A DNA stretch of 64,000 nt. Source: Streptomyces polyasparticus. Lineage in GTDB: Bacteria > Actinomycetota > Actinomycetes > Streptomycetales > Streptomycetaceae. The stretch covers positions 124,001 to 188,000 of the forward strand of contig NZ_JACTVJ010000017.1 of the NCBI RefSeq assembly GCF_014493765.1, written 5' to 3'. Positions 16,537 through 25,826 of the stretch are shown in pieces (position 1 is the stretch's first letter; the number at the start of each line of letters is the position of its first letter). Made by a program: the position numbers and the translations under genes. The notes beneath the pieces are model-generated. The model searched no databases. It saw only the letters and a program-made list of their open reading frames with translations, and was not told where the DNA came from.

Positions 16537-17438
16537 GCGCCACCGTCACCGACAAGGTGCCGCCGGCCGGTCGGCGGAGCCGTCCCGCGAAGCCGCCGCG
16601 CAAGAGCAAGGCAGGCAAGACGCTGTACGGCGGCAAGTGGACGTATCTCGTCCTGATCGCCGTCACCGTGTTCTCGCTGTTCCCGCTGGTGTGGACGGCG
16701 ATCGCCGCGTCGCGCAACAACACGCGGCTGGCCCAGACGCCACCGCCCTTCTGGTTCGGCGGGAATCTCTTCAAGAACCTGGAGATCGCCTGGACCGACG
16801 CCAATATGGGCGCGGCCCTGTTCAACACCACGATCGTGGCGAGCATTTCGGCCGCCGGGACGGTGCTGATCTCCACGCTCGCCGGGTTCGCCTTCGCCAA
16901 GCTGCGGTTCCGCTGGAAGAACTTCCTGCTCTTCTTCGTGATCGCCACGATGATGGTGCCGCCGCAGCTGAGCGTCGTCCCGATGTACATGCTGATCGCC
17001 GAGCTGTCCTGGACCGACCAGCTGCAGGCGGTGATCTTCCCGTTCTTCGTGGCTGCCTTCGGGGTGTTCTTCATGCGCCAGTACCTGGTGCAGGCGCTGC
17101 CGAACGAGCTGGTCGAGGCGGCCCGCGTGGACGGCGCGAGCAGTGTCCGCGTGCTGTGGCACGTGGTGTTCCCCGCGGCGCGGCCCGCCATGGCGGTGCT
17201 GGGGATGCTCACCTTCGTGCAGGCCTGGAACGACTTCTTCTGGCCGATCATCGCGCTCACCCAGAACGGGAATCCGACGGTCCAGGTCGCGCTGACCGGT
17301 CTTGGGCGCGGGTACATCCCGGACCAGTCGGTGATCATGGCGGGCGCCCTGCTGGGCACTCTGCCGCTGCTCATCGCGTTCGTCGTGTTCGGCAAGCAGA
17401 TCGTCGGCGGAATCATGCAGGGAGCGATCAAGGGCTGA
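16533..17438 (+). CDS. cebG: CebG, ABC sugar transporter permease
   Basis: 301 residues; starts at 16533 within ATGA overlapping the cebF stop. Lys/Arg-rich leader, six membrane helices and the EAA loop VEAARVDGASSVRVLWHVVF typical of MalG-type permeases. Forms the channel with CebF. No ATPase gene follows; MsiK-type multi-sugar ATPase is expected to energise the complex. Confidence 0.92.
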   Translation: MSATVTDKVPPAGRRSRPAKPPRKSKAGKTLYGGKWTYLVLIAVTVFSLFPLVWTAIAASRNNTRLAQTPPPFWFGGNLFKNLEIAWTDANMGAALFNTTIVASISAAGTVLISTLAGFAFAKLRFRWKNFLLFFVIATMMVPPQLSVVPMYMLIAELSWTDQLQAVIFPFFVAAFGVFFMRQYLVQALPNELVEAARVDGASSVRVLWHVVFPAARPAMAVLGMLTFVQAWNDFFWPIIALTQNGNPTVQVALTGLGRGYIPDQSVIMAGALLGTLPLLIAFVVFGKQIVGGIMQGAIKG

Positions 17439-17481
17439 CCTCACTCCTGCATTCCCCAACTCCCCTTTCCCGTACCAAGAA

Positions 17482-17495
17482 TGGGAGCGCTCCCT
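17482..17495. promoter_or_regulatory. CebR box overlapping the bglC ribosome binding site
   Basis: TGGGAGCGCTCCCT, 13 of 14 matches to the CebR operator, ends directly before the bglC GTG at 17496. Its GGGAG (17483-17487) is 8 bases from the start codon and is the only Shine-Dalgarno available, so operator and ribosome site are the same bases. Confidence 0.88.
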
Positions 17496-18989
17496 GTGTC
17501 AACAGTCGAAACATCCGAGGCCGGGGCCTCGGCCGTCACCGCCGACCAGCCGTCCCCTGCCGGGCGTGCCACCTTTCCGCCCGGCTTTCTGTGGGGCGCC
17601 GCCACCGCCGCGTACCAGATCGAGGGCGCCGCCCAGGAAGACGGGCGAACACCATCTATCTGGGACACCTTCAGCCGTACGCCGGGCAAGGTGCTCGGCG
17701 GCGACACCGGGGATGTGGCCTGCGACCACTACCACCGCTTCCGCGACGACGTGCGTCTGATGGCCGAACTCGGCCTCGGCGCCTATCGGTTCTCGATCTC
17801 CTGGCCCCGCGTGCAGCCCACCGGGCGCGGTCCCGCCGACCGGCGCGGGCTCGACTTCTACCGCGCCCTGGTCGACGAGCTCCTTGAGCAGGGCATCACC
17901 CCGATGGCCACGCTCTACCACTGGGACCTGCCGCAGGAACTCGAGACCCCTGCCTCCGGCGGCTCCGCCGCGGGCGGTGGCTGGACCGCGCGGGACACCG
18001 CCGAGCGGTTCGCGGAGTACGCCGGGATCATGGCGGACGCGCTCGGTGACCGGGTCGAGCTGTGGTCCACGCTCAACGAGCCGTGGTGCAGCGCCTTTCT
18101 CGGCTACGCCTCCGGGGTGCACGCCCCGGGCCGCACCGACCACGTGGCAGCCCTGCGCGCGGCTCACCACCTCAACCTCGGGCACGGTCTCGCCGCCCAG
18201 GCCCTGCGCGCCGCGCTGCCGACTCAGGCGGGCATCGGGATCGCCCTCAACCCGAGCGCGGTGCGCCCGCTGACCGAATCCCCCGCGGACCGCGACGCGC
18301 AGCGCCGGATCGACGCACTCGCCAACCGGATCTTCACCGGCCCCCTGCTCAAGGGCGCCTACCCGGAGGATCTCCTGGCCGACACCGCGGATATCACCGA
18401 CTGGTCCTTCGTACGCTCCGAAGACCTCGCCGCCATCTTGCACCCCCTGGACTTCCTCGGCATCAACTACTACACACCCGCGGTCGTCTCGGCCGCGAGC
18501 GATCCCGACGCTCCCCGCAAGGACGGCCACAACACCGGCTCCCACTCCCCCTGGCCGGGCGCCGACGGTGTGGCCTTCCATCGCGCTCCGGGCGAACTCA
18601 CCGCGATGGAATGGCCGGTGGACCCGACCGGTCTCACGGACCTTCTCCTTGAATACACCGCTCAGGCGCCCGGGGTTCCGCTCTTCGTGACGGAGAACGG
18701 CGCGGCCTTCGACGACGAGGTGGACGAGGACGGCCGGGTCCACGATCCGGACCGCGTGCGCTATCTGCACGGCCATCTGACGGCGGTGCACGAGGCGATG
18801 CGCCGGGGCGCCGACGTCCGCGGGTACTTCCTGTGGTCGCTGCTCGACAACTTCGAGTGGGCCTACGGCTACAGCAAGCGCTTCGGCGCGGTGTACGTCG
18901 ACTACGGGACGCAAGCGCGCATCCCCAAGTCCAGCGCGCACTGGTACGCACGGGCGGCCCGCGACGGGGCGCTGCCGCCGGTGGACTGA
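17496..18989 (+). CDS. bglC: BglC, intracellular beta-glucosidase (GH1)
   Basis: Hydrolyses imported cellobiose and short cello-oligosaccharides to glucose. 497 residues from the GTG at 17496; an ATG at 17481 is in frame but lies in the CebR box and lacks a ribosome site. GH1 barrel beginning [19 protein letters not shown], acid/base Glu in STLNEPW, nucleophile Glu in FVTENGA, and the substrate-binding [15 protein letters not shown]. No signal peptide, so cytoplasmic. 57 bp after cebG with its own CebR box; removal of cellobiose by this enzyme should restore CebR repression. Confidence 0.94.
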   Translation: MSTVETSEAGASAVTADQPSPAGRATFPPGFLWGAATAAYQIEGAAQEDGRTPSIWDTFSRTPGKVLGGDTGDVACDHYHRFRDDVRLMAELGLGAYRFSISWPRVQPTGRGPADRRGLDFYRALVDELLEQGITPMATLYHWDLPQELETPASGGSAAGGGWTARDTAERFAEYAGIMADALGDRVELWSTLNEPWCSAFLGYASGVHAPGRTDHVAALRAAHHLNLGHGLAAQALRAALPTQAGIGIALNPSAVRPLTESPADRDAQRRIDALANRIFTGPLLKGAYPEDLLADTADITDWSFVRSEDLAAILHPLDFLGINYYTPAVVSAASDPDAPRKDGHNTGSHSPWPGADGVAFHRAPGELTAMEWPVDPTGLTDLLLEYTAQAPGVPLFVTENGAAFDDEVDEDGRVHDPDRVRYLHGHLTAVHEAMRRGADVRGYFLWSLLDNFEWAYGYSKRFGAVYVDYGTQARIPKSSAHWYARAARDGALPPVD

Positions 18990-19117
18990 CCGCCGCCCGC
19001 ACCCTCGGCACCCAAGATGCGCGCCCCGGCCGGATGGGGGGAGGCCGGCCGGGACGCGCTGGGTGGGGGGTGGTCAGGAGGGCGGAACAACAGTCCGGGG
19101 ACCGCTGCTTGGCACGG

Positions 19118-19203
19118 GGACTGCTGCTTGTACGCCTACTTGGCCCGCGGACTGCTGCTTGTACGCCTACTTGGCCCGCGGACTGCTGCTTGCGCCTACT
19201 TGT
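19118..19203. repeat. 31-bp tandem repeat just past the chitinase stop
   Basis: Two exact 31-bp units (19118-19148 and 19149-19179, each beginning GGACTGCTGCTTG) and a third shortened unit from 19180 that runs into the chitinase stop codon region. A decayed partial unit precedes them. The repeated unit contains the sequence around the stop codon, so it looks like a tandem duplication of the gene end. Confidence 0.85.
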
Positions 19204-20680
19204 ACGCCGCGAACGCCTTCGTGAACGCCAGCGGCTCCTGGCTGATCGAGCTGCACGTGGGCGAGACCGACGTGGAGCCGCCCTCGCAGGCCTTGTCACG
19301 GGTCGAGGACCACATCGACAGCCAGCCCATCCCCTTGGCCTCGGCGAACTTCACCAGCTGCGCGGCGTCGTCGACCTTGAAGATCTCCGTGGTGACGTCG
19401 TTGACGCCGATCATCGGCGTCACGGCGACGGCCTGCCACGCCGCGCTGTCGCTCAGCCCGAGCACACCCTTGATCTGCGCCTGCGTGGCGGTCGCGGCCT
19501 GCTCGGCGTACGTACCCATGTCACCGCTGTACGAGGGTCCGTAGTCCATGGCCATGATGTTGACGTTGTCGATCGTGACGCCGTTCTTCTTCGCGTCCAT
19601 GAGCAGGTCCACGCCCGGCTGCGTCAGGCCCTCCGGCATCACCGGGAGCGTGAACGAGACGTCCAGGCCCGGGTGTTGCTTCTGCAGCTGCGCGATCGCC
19701 TGGGCGCGGCGGGTGTTGGCGGCCGTGTCGGGCAGGGCGGCGCCCTCGATGTCGAAGTCGACCTTGGTGAGCTTGTAAGCGTCCACGACCTTGCCGTACG
19801 CGGCGGCGAGGTCGTCCGCGGAGCCGCAGTTGAGGGCGAGTTCGCTGCCGGCCGCGCCGCCGAAGGAGACGCGTACGTCACCGCCCTTGGCGCGCAGGGC
19901 GCCTATCTGCGAGGCGACCTTGTCGTCGCCGAGCCCGGTGGAGCCGCCCCACAGCGGGGTGCAGCCGCCGTTGCCCGCGGTGACGAAGGCGAGGTTGAAC
20001 TCCTTCACACCGGTCTTGTCCGCGGTGCCCACGAGGTCGTACGCGGGGGCGAGCGAGGTGTCGACGAAGGGGGCGAAGCGGGTGGTGGAGCCGGCGGGCG
20101 CGGTGGGTTCGGCGGGGTCGGTCGTGGCCGTCCCGCTCGGCTGGGAGGTCGGCCCGGAGCTCGGCGTGGAGGTCGGCTGCGAGGTCGGCTCGTCCGTGGG
20201 CGCGGCGGTCGAGGTGGGGGCCTCGGTGCCCGGCGCGGGTTCCGCCGCGGTGGAACAGTCCGCGCCGTCGATGGTGCAGCTGCTGGGGTCGGCGCCCTTG
20301 CCACTGGCGACGAAGCCGACGGTCACGGTCTTGCCGGGCGCGAGGTCGGTGTCCCAGGCGGCAGGGCGCACGGTGACATGGCCGCCCTCGACCGTGTGGT
20401 CACCGTTCCACAGCGAGCTGAGCTCCGTGCCTGCGGGGAGGTCGAACTCGAGCGTCCAGTCGCCGAGCGGCTTGTCCGAGTCGTTGGTGATCACGTACTG
20501 GGCGGTGTAGCCGCCGGACCACGAGCTGGTCTTGGTGTACGCGGCGCCGGCGCCCGCGGCCTGTGCCGTGCCCGTGAACACCATCACGGTGGTGCCGACG
20601 GCCGCCGCGGCCACGACCGCGCCGATCGCCTTCGCCTTGCCGCCGAGGGTCCGCCGGTGCGCATTGCGCGAGCTGCTCAT
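19196..20680 (-). CDS. Secreted chitinase, GH18 with N-terminal CBM2-type domain
   Basis: 494 residues from the ATG at 20680. Signal peptide about residues 1-42 (KAIGAVVAAAAVGTTVMVF...AQA), cellulose/chitin-binding CBM2-like domain (SSWSGGYTAQYVITNDSDK; WNGDHTVEGGHVTV), a Thr/Pro/Ser linker, then a GH18 catalytic domain. The active-site strand is VDFDIEG with the essential Glu, and YNIMAMDYG-type segment NIMAMDYGPSYSG is present. Resembles the ChiC/ChiD-type bimodular chitinases of Streptomyces in which carbohydrate-binding domain precedes catalysis. I do not see a clear DasR operator upstream. Monocistronic. Confidence 0.93.
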   Translation of the reverse strand: MSSSRNAHRRTLGGKAKAIGAVVAAAAVGTTVMVFTGTAQAAGAGAAYTKTSSWSGGYTAQYVITNDSDKPLGDWTLEFDLPAGTELSSLWNGDHTVEGGHVTVRPAAWDTDLAPGKTVTVGFVASGKGADPSSCTIDGADCSTAAEPAPGTEAPTSTAAPTDEPTSQPTSTPSSGPTSQPSGTATTDPAEPTAPAGSTTRFAPFVDTSLAPAYDLVGTADKTGVKEFNLAFVTAGNGGCTPLWGGSTGLGDDKVASQIGALRAKGGDVRVSFGGAAGSELALNCGSADDLAAAYGKVVDAYKLTKVDFDIEGAALPDTAANTRRAQAIAQLQKQHPGLDVSFTLPVMPEGLTQPGVDLLMDAKKNGVTIDNVNIMAMDYGPSYSGDMGTYAEQAATATQAQIKGVLGLSDSAAWQAVAVTPMIGVNDVTTEIFKVDDAAQLVKFAEAKGMGWLSMWSSTRDKACEGGSTSVSPTCSSISQEPLAFTKAFAAYK

Positions 20681-20881
20681 GGGGCTGCCTGCCTTCGCTG
20701 TACGTGGGGGTGGGGTGCGGCAGCACGCTAGCGATCTCTGATCCGGCAAATCGGGCGAGGTGGACGGGGGTTGAGGTTCTTAGGGTGGCGTTAAGGGAGG
20801 GATGGGGAGTGATTAATGGTGCGGGTGTGAAAGCGGGCGCGGTGAGCCCGGAGATGCAGGTGAGGCGTACAGCGGCCGGGC

Positions 20882-22288
20882 TCAGACCCCCGAAGGACTG
20901 GCCGGCTGCTGCCCCTTCTTCCTGCGCCGCACCGCGGCCCCCCGGTGCCTGCGCCGCCCCTCGCTGGTGCGGCGGCCGTCCAGCTGGATCCAGATCCGGA
21001 CCTCCGTGCCGCCGAGCACCGAGGACCCGATCCGCAGATCGCCGCCGGTGGCCTCGGCCATCTGCCGCACGATGTCCAGGCCGAGCCCGGTCGACCCGTC
21101 CGCGCCCGAGCCGCCGCCGCGGCGCAGCGCCGCCTCGGGGTCGGTGATGCCGGGGCCCGCGTCCGAGACAAGGACGATCACGGCGTCCTCGCCGCTGTGC
21201 ACGTCGACCGCGAAGGCCGTGCCCTCGGGCGTGTGCCGGAAGACATTGCCGAGCAGGGCGTCCAGGGCGGCGACCAGGTCGGGTCGCGCGACCGGGATGC
21301 GGACGGGGCGGTCCACGCCCGCGACCCGCACCTTGCGGGCCTCATCCTCGGCAAGGGCGGACCAGAACGCCATCCGCTCCCTGATCACCTCGGCCGCGTC
21401 GCATCCGGCGCCGCCGCCGTGCGCCGCGGTCTGCGGCTTGGCCTCGCGGGCCGTACGGATGATCGTGTCGACCTCGCGCTCCAGCTGCTCGACCGCGGCC
21501 CGGGTCTGCTCGGCGGCGGCGCCGTCGCCGAGCGAGGCGGCGTTCAGGCGCAGGACGGTCAGAGGTGTACGGAGGCGATGGGACAGATCGGCCGCCAACT
21601 CACGTTCGTTGGCGAGGAGTTGCACCACCTGGTCGGCCATCGAGTTGAAGGCCACGGCCGCCGACTTGAGCTCGGTGGGCCCCTCCTCGGGCACCCGTAC
21701 GCCCAGCTTCCCCTCGCCCAGGTCGTGTGCGGCGCCCGCGAGGCGCTTGGCCGGCTGGATGAGCCGTACGCCGAGCCGGTCGGCCACCGCGACGGAGCCG
21801 ATGACCAGCGCGACGCCCACGCCCGCGAGCACCACCCAGGCCGTCGTTACCCCGTTGGTGACATCGCCCTCGGGCACGAAGATCTCGACGACCGCGTTGC
21901 CGCCGGCGCTCAGGGCGGTGGGCTGCAGGAGTACGGAGCCGCCGGGGGCCTCCGCGATGAACGCGCGGCTCTTGCGGCGGGCCGTCTCGACATCCGCGTC
22001 ACTGGCGCGCTGGCGGCCGATCTCGCTCGCGCCCTGCCCGTCGGCGCCCGGCAGATGGACGGCCATCCGTCCCTCGCCGCCCGCGTCGGTGATCGCGATG
22101 GCCCGCTCGAGCTCGGTGCGGTCGGTGGTGATGGAGAGCGTGGGCGCGATGTTGGCCGCCTGGCGCTCGGCGTTGGAGATGGCGCGGTCGCTGGCCATCT
22201 CCTTGATGACCAGGGCCAGCGGGACCGCGAAGGCGACCACGACCATCGTGGTGACCGCCAGGCACACCTTGACGAGGGCCCACCTCAC
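20882..22288 (-). CDS. Sensor histidine kinase with HAMP domain
   Basis: 468 residues. First membrane helix at about 5-28, an extracytoplasmic sensor of about 120 residues, second helix around 155-175, HAMP (RLIQPAKRLAGAAHDLGEGK), H-box DLSHRLRTPL with the phosphorylated His, N-box LLGNVFRHTP and G-boxes DAGPGI and GLGLDI. A basic tail ends the protein. Its start overlaps the response-regulator stop by 4 bases, so the two are translated together. Signal unknown. Confidence 0.93.
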   Translation of the reverse strand: MRWALVKVCLAVTTMVVVAFAVPLALVIKEMASDRAISNAERQAANIAPTLSITTDRTELERAIAITDAGGEGRMAVHLPGADGQGASEIGRQRASDADVETARRKSRAFIAEAPGGSVLLQPTALSAGGNAVVEIFVPEGDVTNGVTTAWVVLAGVGVALVIGSVAVADRLGVRLIQPAKRLAGAAHDLGEGKLGVRVPEEGPTELKSAAVAFNSMADQVVQLLANERELAADLSHRLRTPLTVLRLNAASLGDGAAAEQTRAAVEQLEREVDTIIRTAREAKPQTAAHGGGAGCDAAEVIRERMAFWSALAEDEARKVRVAGVDRPVRIPVARPDLVAALDALLGNVFRHTPEGTAFAVDVHSGEDAVIVLVSDAGPGITDPEAALRRGGGSGADGSTGLGLDIVRQMAEATGGDLRIGSSVLGGTEVRIWIQLDGRRTSEGRRRHRGAAVRRRKKGQQPASPSGV

Positions 22289-22977
22289 CGCGGGGGCTCC
22301 AGCTTCACACCGACACCGCGCAGCGTGTGCAGATAGCGGGGCTTTGCTGCGGTTTCGCCCAGTTTCCGGCGTAGCCAGGACAGATGGACGTCGATGGTCT
22401 GGTCGTCCCCGTACGACTGCTGCCAGACCTCCGACAGGAGTTCCTTGCGCGGTACGACCAGACCGGGCCGCCCGGCGAGAAAGGCGAGGAGATCGAACTC
22501 GCGCCGGGTGAGGTCGAGTGCCGTCCCGTCGAGGGAGGCCTGGCGCCGCAGCGGGTCGATCGCGAGCCCGCCGACGCGCAGGACGCTGGACGTGGGCGAC
22601 TCGCCACCTCCGCCGGCTCCCGCACGGCGCAGCACGGCGGCCATCCGGGCCGACAGGTGCTCCACCGAGAAGGGCTTGGTCAGATAGTCGTCGGCGCCGT
22701 CGTTGAGCAGCCGTACGATCTCGGTCTCGTCATCGCGCGCAGTGGCGATGATCACGGGGACGTCCGTGATCCCGCGCAGCATCTTCAGCGCCTCGGCCCC
22801 GTCCAGATCCGGCAGACCGAGATCCAGGATGACGACGTCGAAGCGGAAATGAGCGACCTCGCGCAGCGCCTCGAGGGCCGTGCCGACGCTGCGCACGGTG
22901 TGCGAGGCGTCGGTCAGATGCCGGATGAGGGCCGAGCGTACGAACTGGTCGTCCTCGACCACGAGCACACTTGCCAT
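22285..22977 (-). CDS. OmpR/PhoB-family response regulator
   Basis: 230 residues from MASVLVVEDDQF at 22977. Receiver domain with acidic pocket EDD, phospho-acceptor Asp in VILDLGLPDLDG and Lys in YLTKPFS; C-terminal winged helix starting LTRREFDLLAFLAGRPG and ending DVHLSWLRRKLGE. Acts with the kinase encoded directly downstream (ATGA overlap). Targets unknown. Confidence 0.94.
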   Translation of the reverse strand: MASVLVVEDDQFVRSALIRHLTDASHTVRSVGTALEALREVAHFRFDVVILDLGLPDLDGAEALKMLRGITDVPVIIATARDDETEIVRLLNDGADDYLTKPFSVEHLSARMAAVLRRAGAGGGGESPTSSVLRVGGLAIDPLRRQASLDGTALDLTRREFDLLAFLAGRPGLVVPRKELLSEVWQQSYGDDQTIDVHLSWLRRKLGETAAKPRYLHTLRGVGVKLEPPR

Positions 22978-23076
22978 GGCCCGCACCGTACGCCATACGG
23001 GGGACGCCGGTCATGGCACCCGCGATCCGGGGACGGCCGGGACACACGTGGGGCCGATGGGGCAGTATGGCCCGCG

Positions 23077-23655
23077 ATGCACAGAGGCTTGGTACATGCA
23101 GCGGCGTGGACATGCGCCACCGGGGCAGCGGTGACGCTGTCCTGGTGGGGGGTGCACACGGTGATGTCAGGCACGGCCTACGACCCGCCGCGCGCACTCC
23201 CGTTGACCGCTTCCCACGAGACGACCCAGCAGGCGGCGGACCCCGAGGGGTCCTCGACGCAGCGCCCCAAGGAGCCGTCGAAGTCCGGCAATTCGGACGA
23301 TGGCTCCAAGTCGAGCAAACCGTCCGCATCCTCCTCGGGTACGGACGACAAGGGGACCTCGTCGTCCGGCAGCAGCACGCCGAGCAAGTCGGGCAGCGCT
23401 TCGCCCTCGACGTCGGCCCCGGCCGGCGACGTGCAGAGCTTCAACGTCTCCGGTGGCCGCGTGGTCTTCGAGATCCACGCGGATTACGCCGAGTTGGTCT
23501 CCGCGACGCCCAAGACCGGCTGGGAGATGCAGATCTGGAACCAGCAGGAGGAGCAGGACTGGATCCGCGTGACCTTCACCAAGGGCAACCGCGAGGTCTC
23601 GGTCTTCTGCACCTGGCACGACCATGCGCCGCAGGTGGAGATCGACGATCCGTGA
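23077..23655 (+). CDS. Membrane-anchored or exported hypothetical protein with Ser-rich linker
   Basis: 192 residues from the ATG at 23077; divergent from the two-component system. An N-terminal hydrophobic segment (AAAWTCATGAAVTLSWWGVHTV) is followed by about 70 residues rich in Ser, Lys, Asp and Gly, then a 65-residue C-terminal beta-rich domain (FNVSGGRVVFEIHADYAELV ... WIRVTFTKGNREVSVFCTWHDH). The layout suggests a small extracytoplasmic domain tethered by a flexible linker, perhaps the input for the adjacent sensor kinase, which is speculation from position. Confidence 0.75.
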   Translation: MHRGLVHAAAWTCATGAAVTLSWWGVHTVMSGTAYDPPRALPLTASHETTQQAADPEGSSTQRPKEPSKSGNSDDGSKSSKPSASSSGTDDKGTSSSGSSTPSKSGSASPSTSAPAGDVQSFNVSGGRVVFEIHADYAELVSATPKTGWEMQIWNQQEEQDWIRVTFTKGNREVSVFCTWHDHAPQVEIDDP

Positions 23656-23688
23656 CGGCCTTCGCGGGCTCGCCGGAAGCGGGCTCGC

Positions 23689-23778
23689 TCAGAAGTCGCC
23701 GTATTCCTGCTCGGTCCTGTCCTCGACCATGCGCCAGCTGTCGCCGTCCTCTGCGAAGACGAGGACGCGGTTGCCGCG
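23689..23778 (-). pseudogene. C-terminal fragment in frame after the spermidine-synthase-like stop
   Basis: Thirty codons without a start, reading RGNRVLVFAEDGDSW then RMVEDRTEQEYGDF and a TGA at 23689-23691. The residue pattern looks like a real, conserved protein end. It continues in the same frame directly after the TGA (23779-23781) of the upstream gene. Probably the last piece of a deleted neighbour; stop-codon readthrough giving a C-terminal extension is a remote alternative. Confidence 0.4.
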
Positions 23779-24630
23779 TCAGCGGAACACCCCGGGCGGT
23801 GGCGCCGGTGAGGCGGTGGCCGATGCGTCGCGTACGGGGGTCGCGCCGCCTGTGAAGTCGGTGAGGGGGCGGCCGTGTTCGACGCGGCCGGGGTGGGGGT
23901 CGGAGGCGATGCGGCGGGTGAGTTCGGCGACCGGGAGCTCTCGGTCGGCGGCGACGAGCACCGCGTTGCCGAAGCGCTTGCCGCGCAGCACCGCGGGGTC
24001 GATGGCCAGGGCGAGCTCGGGGAAGACGGCGGCCACGGTGGCGATCTGGCCGCGGAGGTGGGCGAGCGGTGGGCCGTCCGCGAGGTTGGCGGCGTAGTGG
24101 CCGCCGGGCCTGACCACCCTGCGTACCTCTTCGAGGAACTCGACGCTGGTCAGATGGGCGGGCGTGCGGGCCGCGCTGAACACGTCCGCGATCAGGAGGT
24201 CCGCCCAGCCCTCGGGGATCTTCGCGAGGCCCTCACGGGCGTCGGTGGAGCGCACCCTGATGCGGGCGGCGGGGTCCAACGGGAGCTCCCTGCGCACCAG
24301 TTGGACCAGGGCGGCGTCGCGCTCGACGATCTGCTGCGAGGAGCGCGGCCTCGTGGCGGCCACGTAGCGGGCCAGAGTGAAGCCGCCGCCGCCGAGGTGC
24401 ACCACCTGCAGCGGTTTGCCGGGCGGTGCGATCAGGTCGATGACGTGGCCCAGGCGGCGCTGGTAGGAGAAGTCCAGATACGTGGGGTCGTCGAGGTCCA
24501 CGTGGGACTGGGGTGCGCCGTCCACGAGGACGTTCCAGGCGCGCGGCCGGTCCGGATCGGGTATCAGCTCCGCGAGCCCCCCGTCGACCGCCTCGACCAC
24601 GGCCTGAGCTGCGCTTTTCCTTCTGGCCAT
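23779..24630 (-). CDS. Spermidine/spermine synthase-like SAM-dependent protein
   Basis: 283 residues. Rossmann core with the nucleotide-binding HLGGGGFTLARY, acidic strand end VERD, and DARE and DLLIADVFSA segments as in PABS (polyamine biosynthesis) domain proteins. The typical N-terminal tetramerisation part is replaced by a short region with DDPTYLDFSYQRRLG, as in the many actinobacterial 'fused MFS/spermidine synthase' relatives, so aminopropyl transfer is not assured. Cytoplasmic, monocistronic. Confidence 0.8.
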   Translation of the reverse strand: MARRKSAAQAVVEAVDGGLAELIPDPDRPRAWNVLVDGAPQSHVDLDDPTYLDFSYQRRLGHVIDLIAPPGKPLQVVHLGGGGFTLARYVAATRPRSSQQIVERDAALVQLVRRELPLDPAARIRVRSTDAREGLAKIPEGWADLLIADVFSAARTPAHLTSVEFLEEVRRVVRPGGHYAANLADGPPLAHLRGQIATVAAVFPELALAIDPAVLRGKRFGNAVLVAADRELPVAELTRRIASDPHPGRVEHGRPLTDFTGGATPVRDASATASPAPPPGVFR

Positions 24631-25184
24631 CTGGCCATTATGGGGCGCGGCGGGGGGTGGCCGCGCTGCGAGCCCGGTGGCGCGGGAGGCCGCCTGTTCC
24701 GCCGTGTCCTCTGCACCCGCTGTTTCGTCTTGGGTCGGTGCCGGGGTGGGATACCTGGTTTTCGGGCAATGTGGGCCGGTACCGAGGGACTCACGTCGTT
24801 GCTAACGGACCGCCCGAAAACCAGGCACCCCACCCCGTCCCCTCCGGCCGCATCGCGGCTGCCGGACGGAGCGTCCACTTCCAGCCCGTCCGGCGTTTGA
24901 GGACGAGCGCCGTCCAGGCGTGAAAAGGGGGCAAGGGGCGAGGCCCCAAAGTGGCCCACCCACCCGGGGGCCCGGGGGCGCAGCCCTCGGTTTCGGGAAG
25001 GGGCGGGGTGGGGGAGAAAAGCCCGCCGCAGGCGCAGCCCACCCGCTGCCGCGCTCGGCCCGTTGCGCGAGGGGCCGGACCGCCCGCGCATACCCGGAAG
25101 GCGCGCGTGCGCGATGATGGACAGGCGAGGCGATCAATGGCGATACGCCCCTTACGTACACATTCCGTAGTTCTGGAGCGCACC
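24631..25184. repeat. Gene-free region with long inverted repeat and Streptomyces intergenic repeats
   Basis: 554 bp with no supported gene. 24742-24767 and 24812-24837 form a 26-bp inverted repeat (24 matches) around CCTGGTTTTCGGGC, spaced 44 bp. Further on, CAGCCCGTCCGGCGTTTGAG (from 24881) and GGTTTCGGGAAGGGGCGGGG (from 24990) are motifs I recognise as common intergenic repeats in Streptomyces genomes. They may act as terminators or be mobile intergenic sequences. Confidence 0.7.
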
Positions 25185-25781
25185 ATGGCAGCCCGTATCC
25201 TCCTCGCCCGGCACGGTCAGACCGCCTGGTCCCTGTCCGGCAAGCACACCGGGCGGACGGACATCCCCCTGCTCGACGAGGGACGCGACGGGGCCAAACT
25301 GCTCGGGGAGCGGCTGCGGCGGGCACCGTACGACGGGCTCGCAGGGGTCGAGGTGCGGACCTCGCCGCTCGTACGGGCGGCCGAGACCTGCGAGATCGCC
25401 GGATTCGGCGAGCGCGCCGAGCCCTGGGACGCCCTCATGGAGTGGGACTACGGGGCGTACGAGGGGATGACCCCGGCCGAGATCCAGGCGATCCGCCCGG
25501 GCTGGTTCATCTGGCGGGACGGCGTCCCGGAAGGCGAGACGCTGGCCGAGGTCACCGCCCGCGCGGACGAGGTGGTCGCCTGGGCCCGCTCGGCGGACCG
25601 CGACGTGCTGATCTTCGCGCACGGCCACATCCTGCGCTCGATCGGCGCCCGCTGGCTGGGCCTCCCCCTCGACTTCGCGGCCCGGATCCGCCTGAACCCC
25701 ACGTCGCTCTCGGTCCTGGGCTGGGCCTACGACGCCCCGGCGATCGAGTCGTGGAACGAGACGGGCCACCTGGAGGCCTGA
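25185..25781 (+). CDS. Histidine phosphatase (phosphoglycerate-mutase-like) family protein
   Basis: 198 residues; ATG at 25185 with GGAG 7 bases upstream. The phospho-histidine motif LARHGQTAW opens the protein, the second catalytic His is in [10 protein letters not shown], and the acid/base Glu lies in [15 protein letters not shown]. Likely an acid-type phosphatase on a small sugar phosphate or phosphoprotein rather than a true glycolytic mutase, which is longer. Convergent with the regulator at 25827. Confidence 0.9.
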   Translation: MAARILLARHGQTAWSLSGKHTGRTDIPLLDEGRDGAKLLGERLRRAPYDGLAGVEVRTSPLVRAAETCEIAGFGERAEPWDALMEWDYGAYEGMTPAEIQAIRPGWFIWRDGVPEGETLAEVTARADEVVAWARSADRDVLIFAHGHILRSIGARWLGLPLDFAARIRLNPTSLSVLGWAYDAPAIESWNETGHLEA

Positions 25782-25826
25782 GCGGGCACCCCCAGCCCGG
25801 GGCTCAGACGATCCGGCCCGCACTCC

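Noticed and set aside
14185-17438. DasABC (chitobiose) identity for the ABC transporter
   Set aside because: Flanking LacI-type CebR, two CebR boxes and a GH1 beta-glucosidase point to cello-oligosaccharides; no GntR-type dasR gene is adjacent.
17481-17483. ATG at 17481 as bglC start
   Set aside because: It lies at the edge of the CebR operator, has no ribosome site, and the GTG at 17496 is properly spaced from GGGAG.
19118-19203. Possible CRISPR-like array
   Set aside because: The units are contiguous 31-bp tandem copies with no spacers, and no cas genes are near. The Cas4-like nuclease at 28 kb is in a different operon type.
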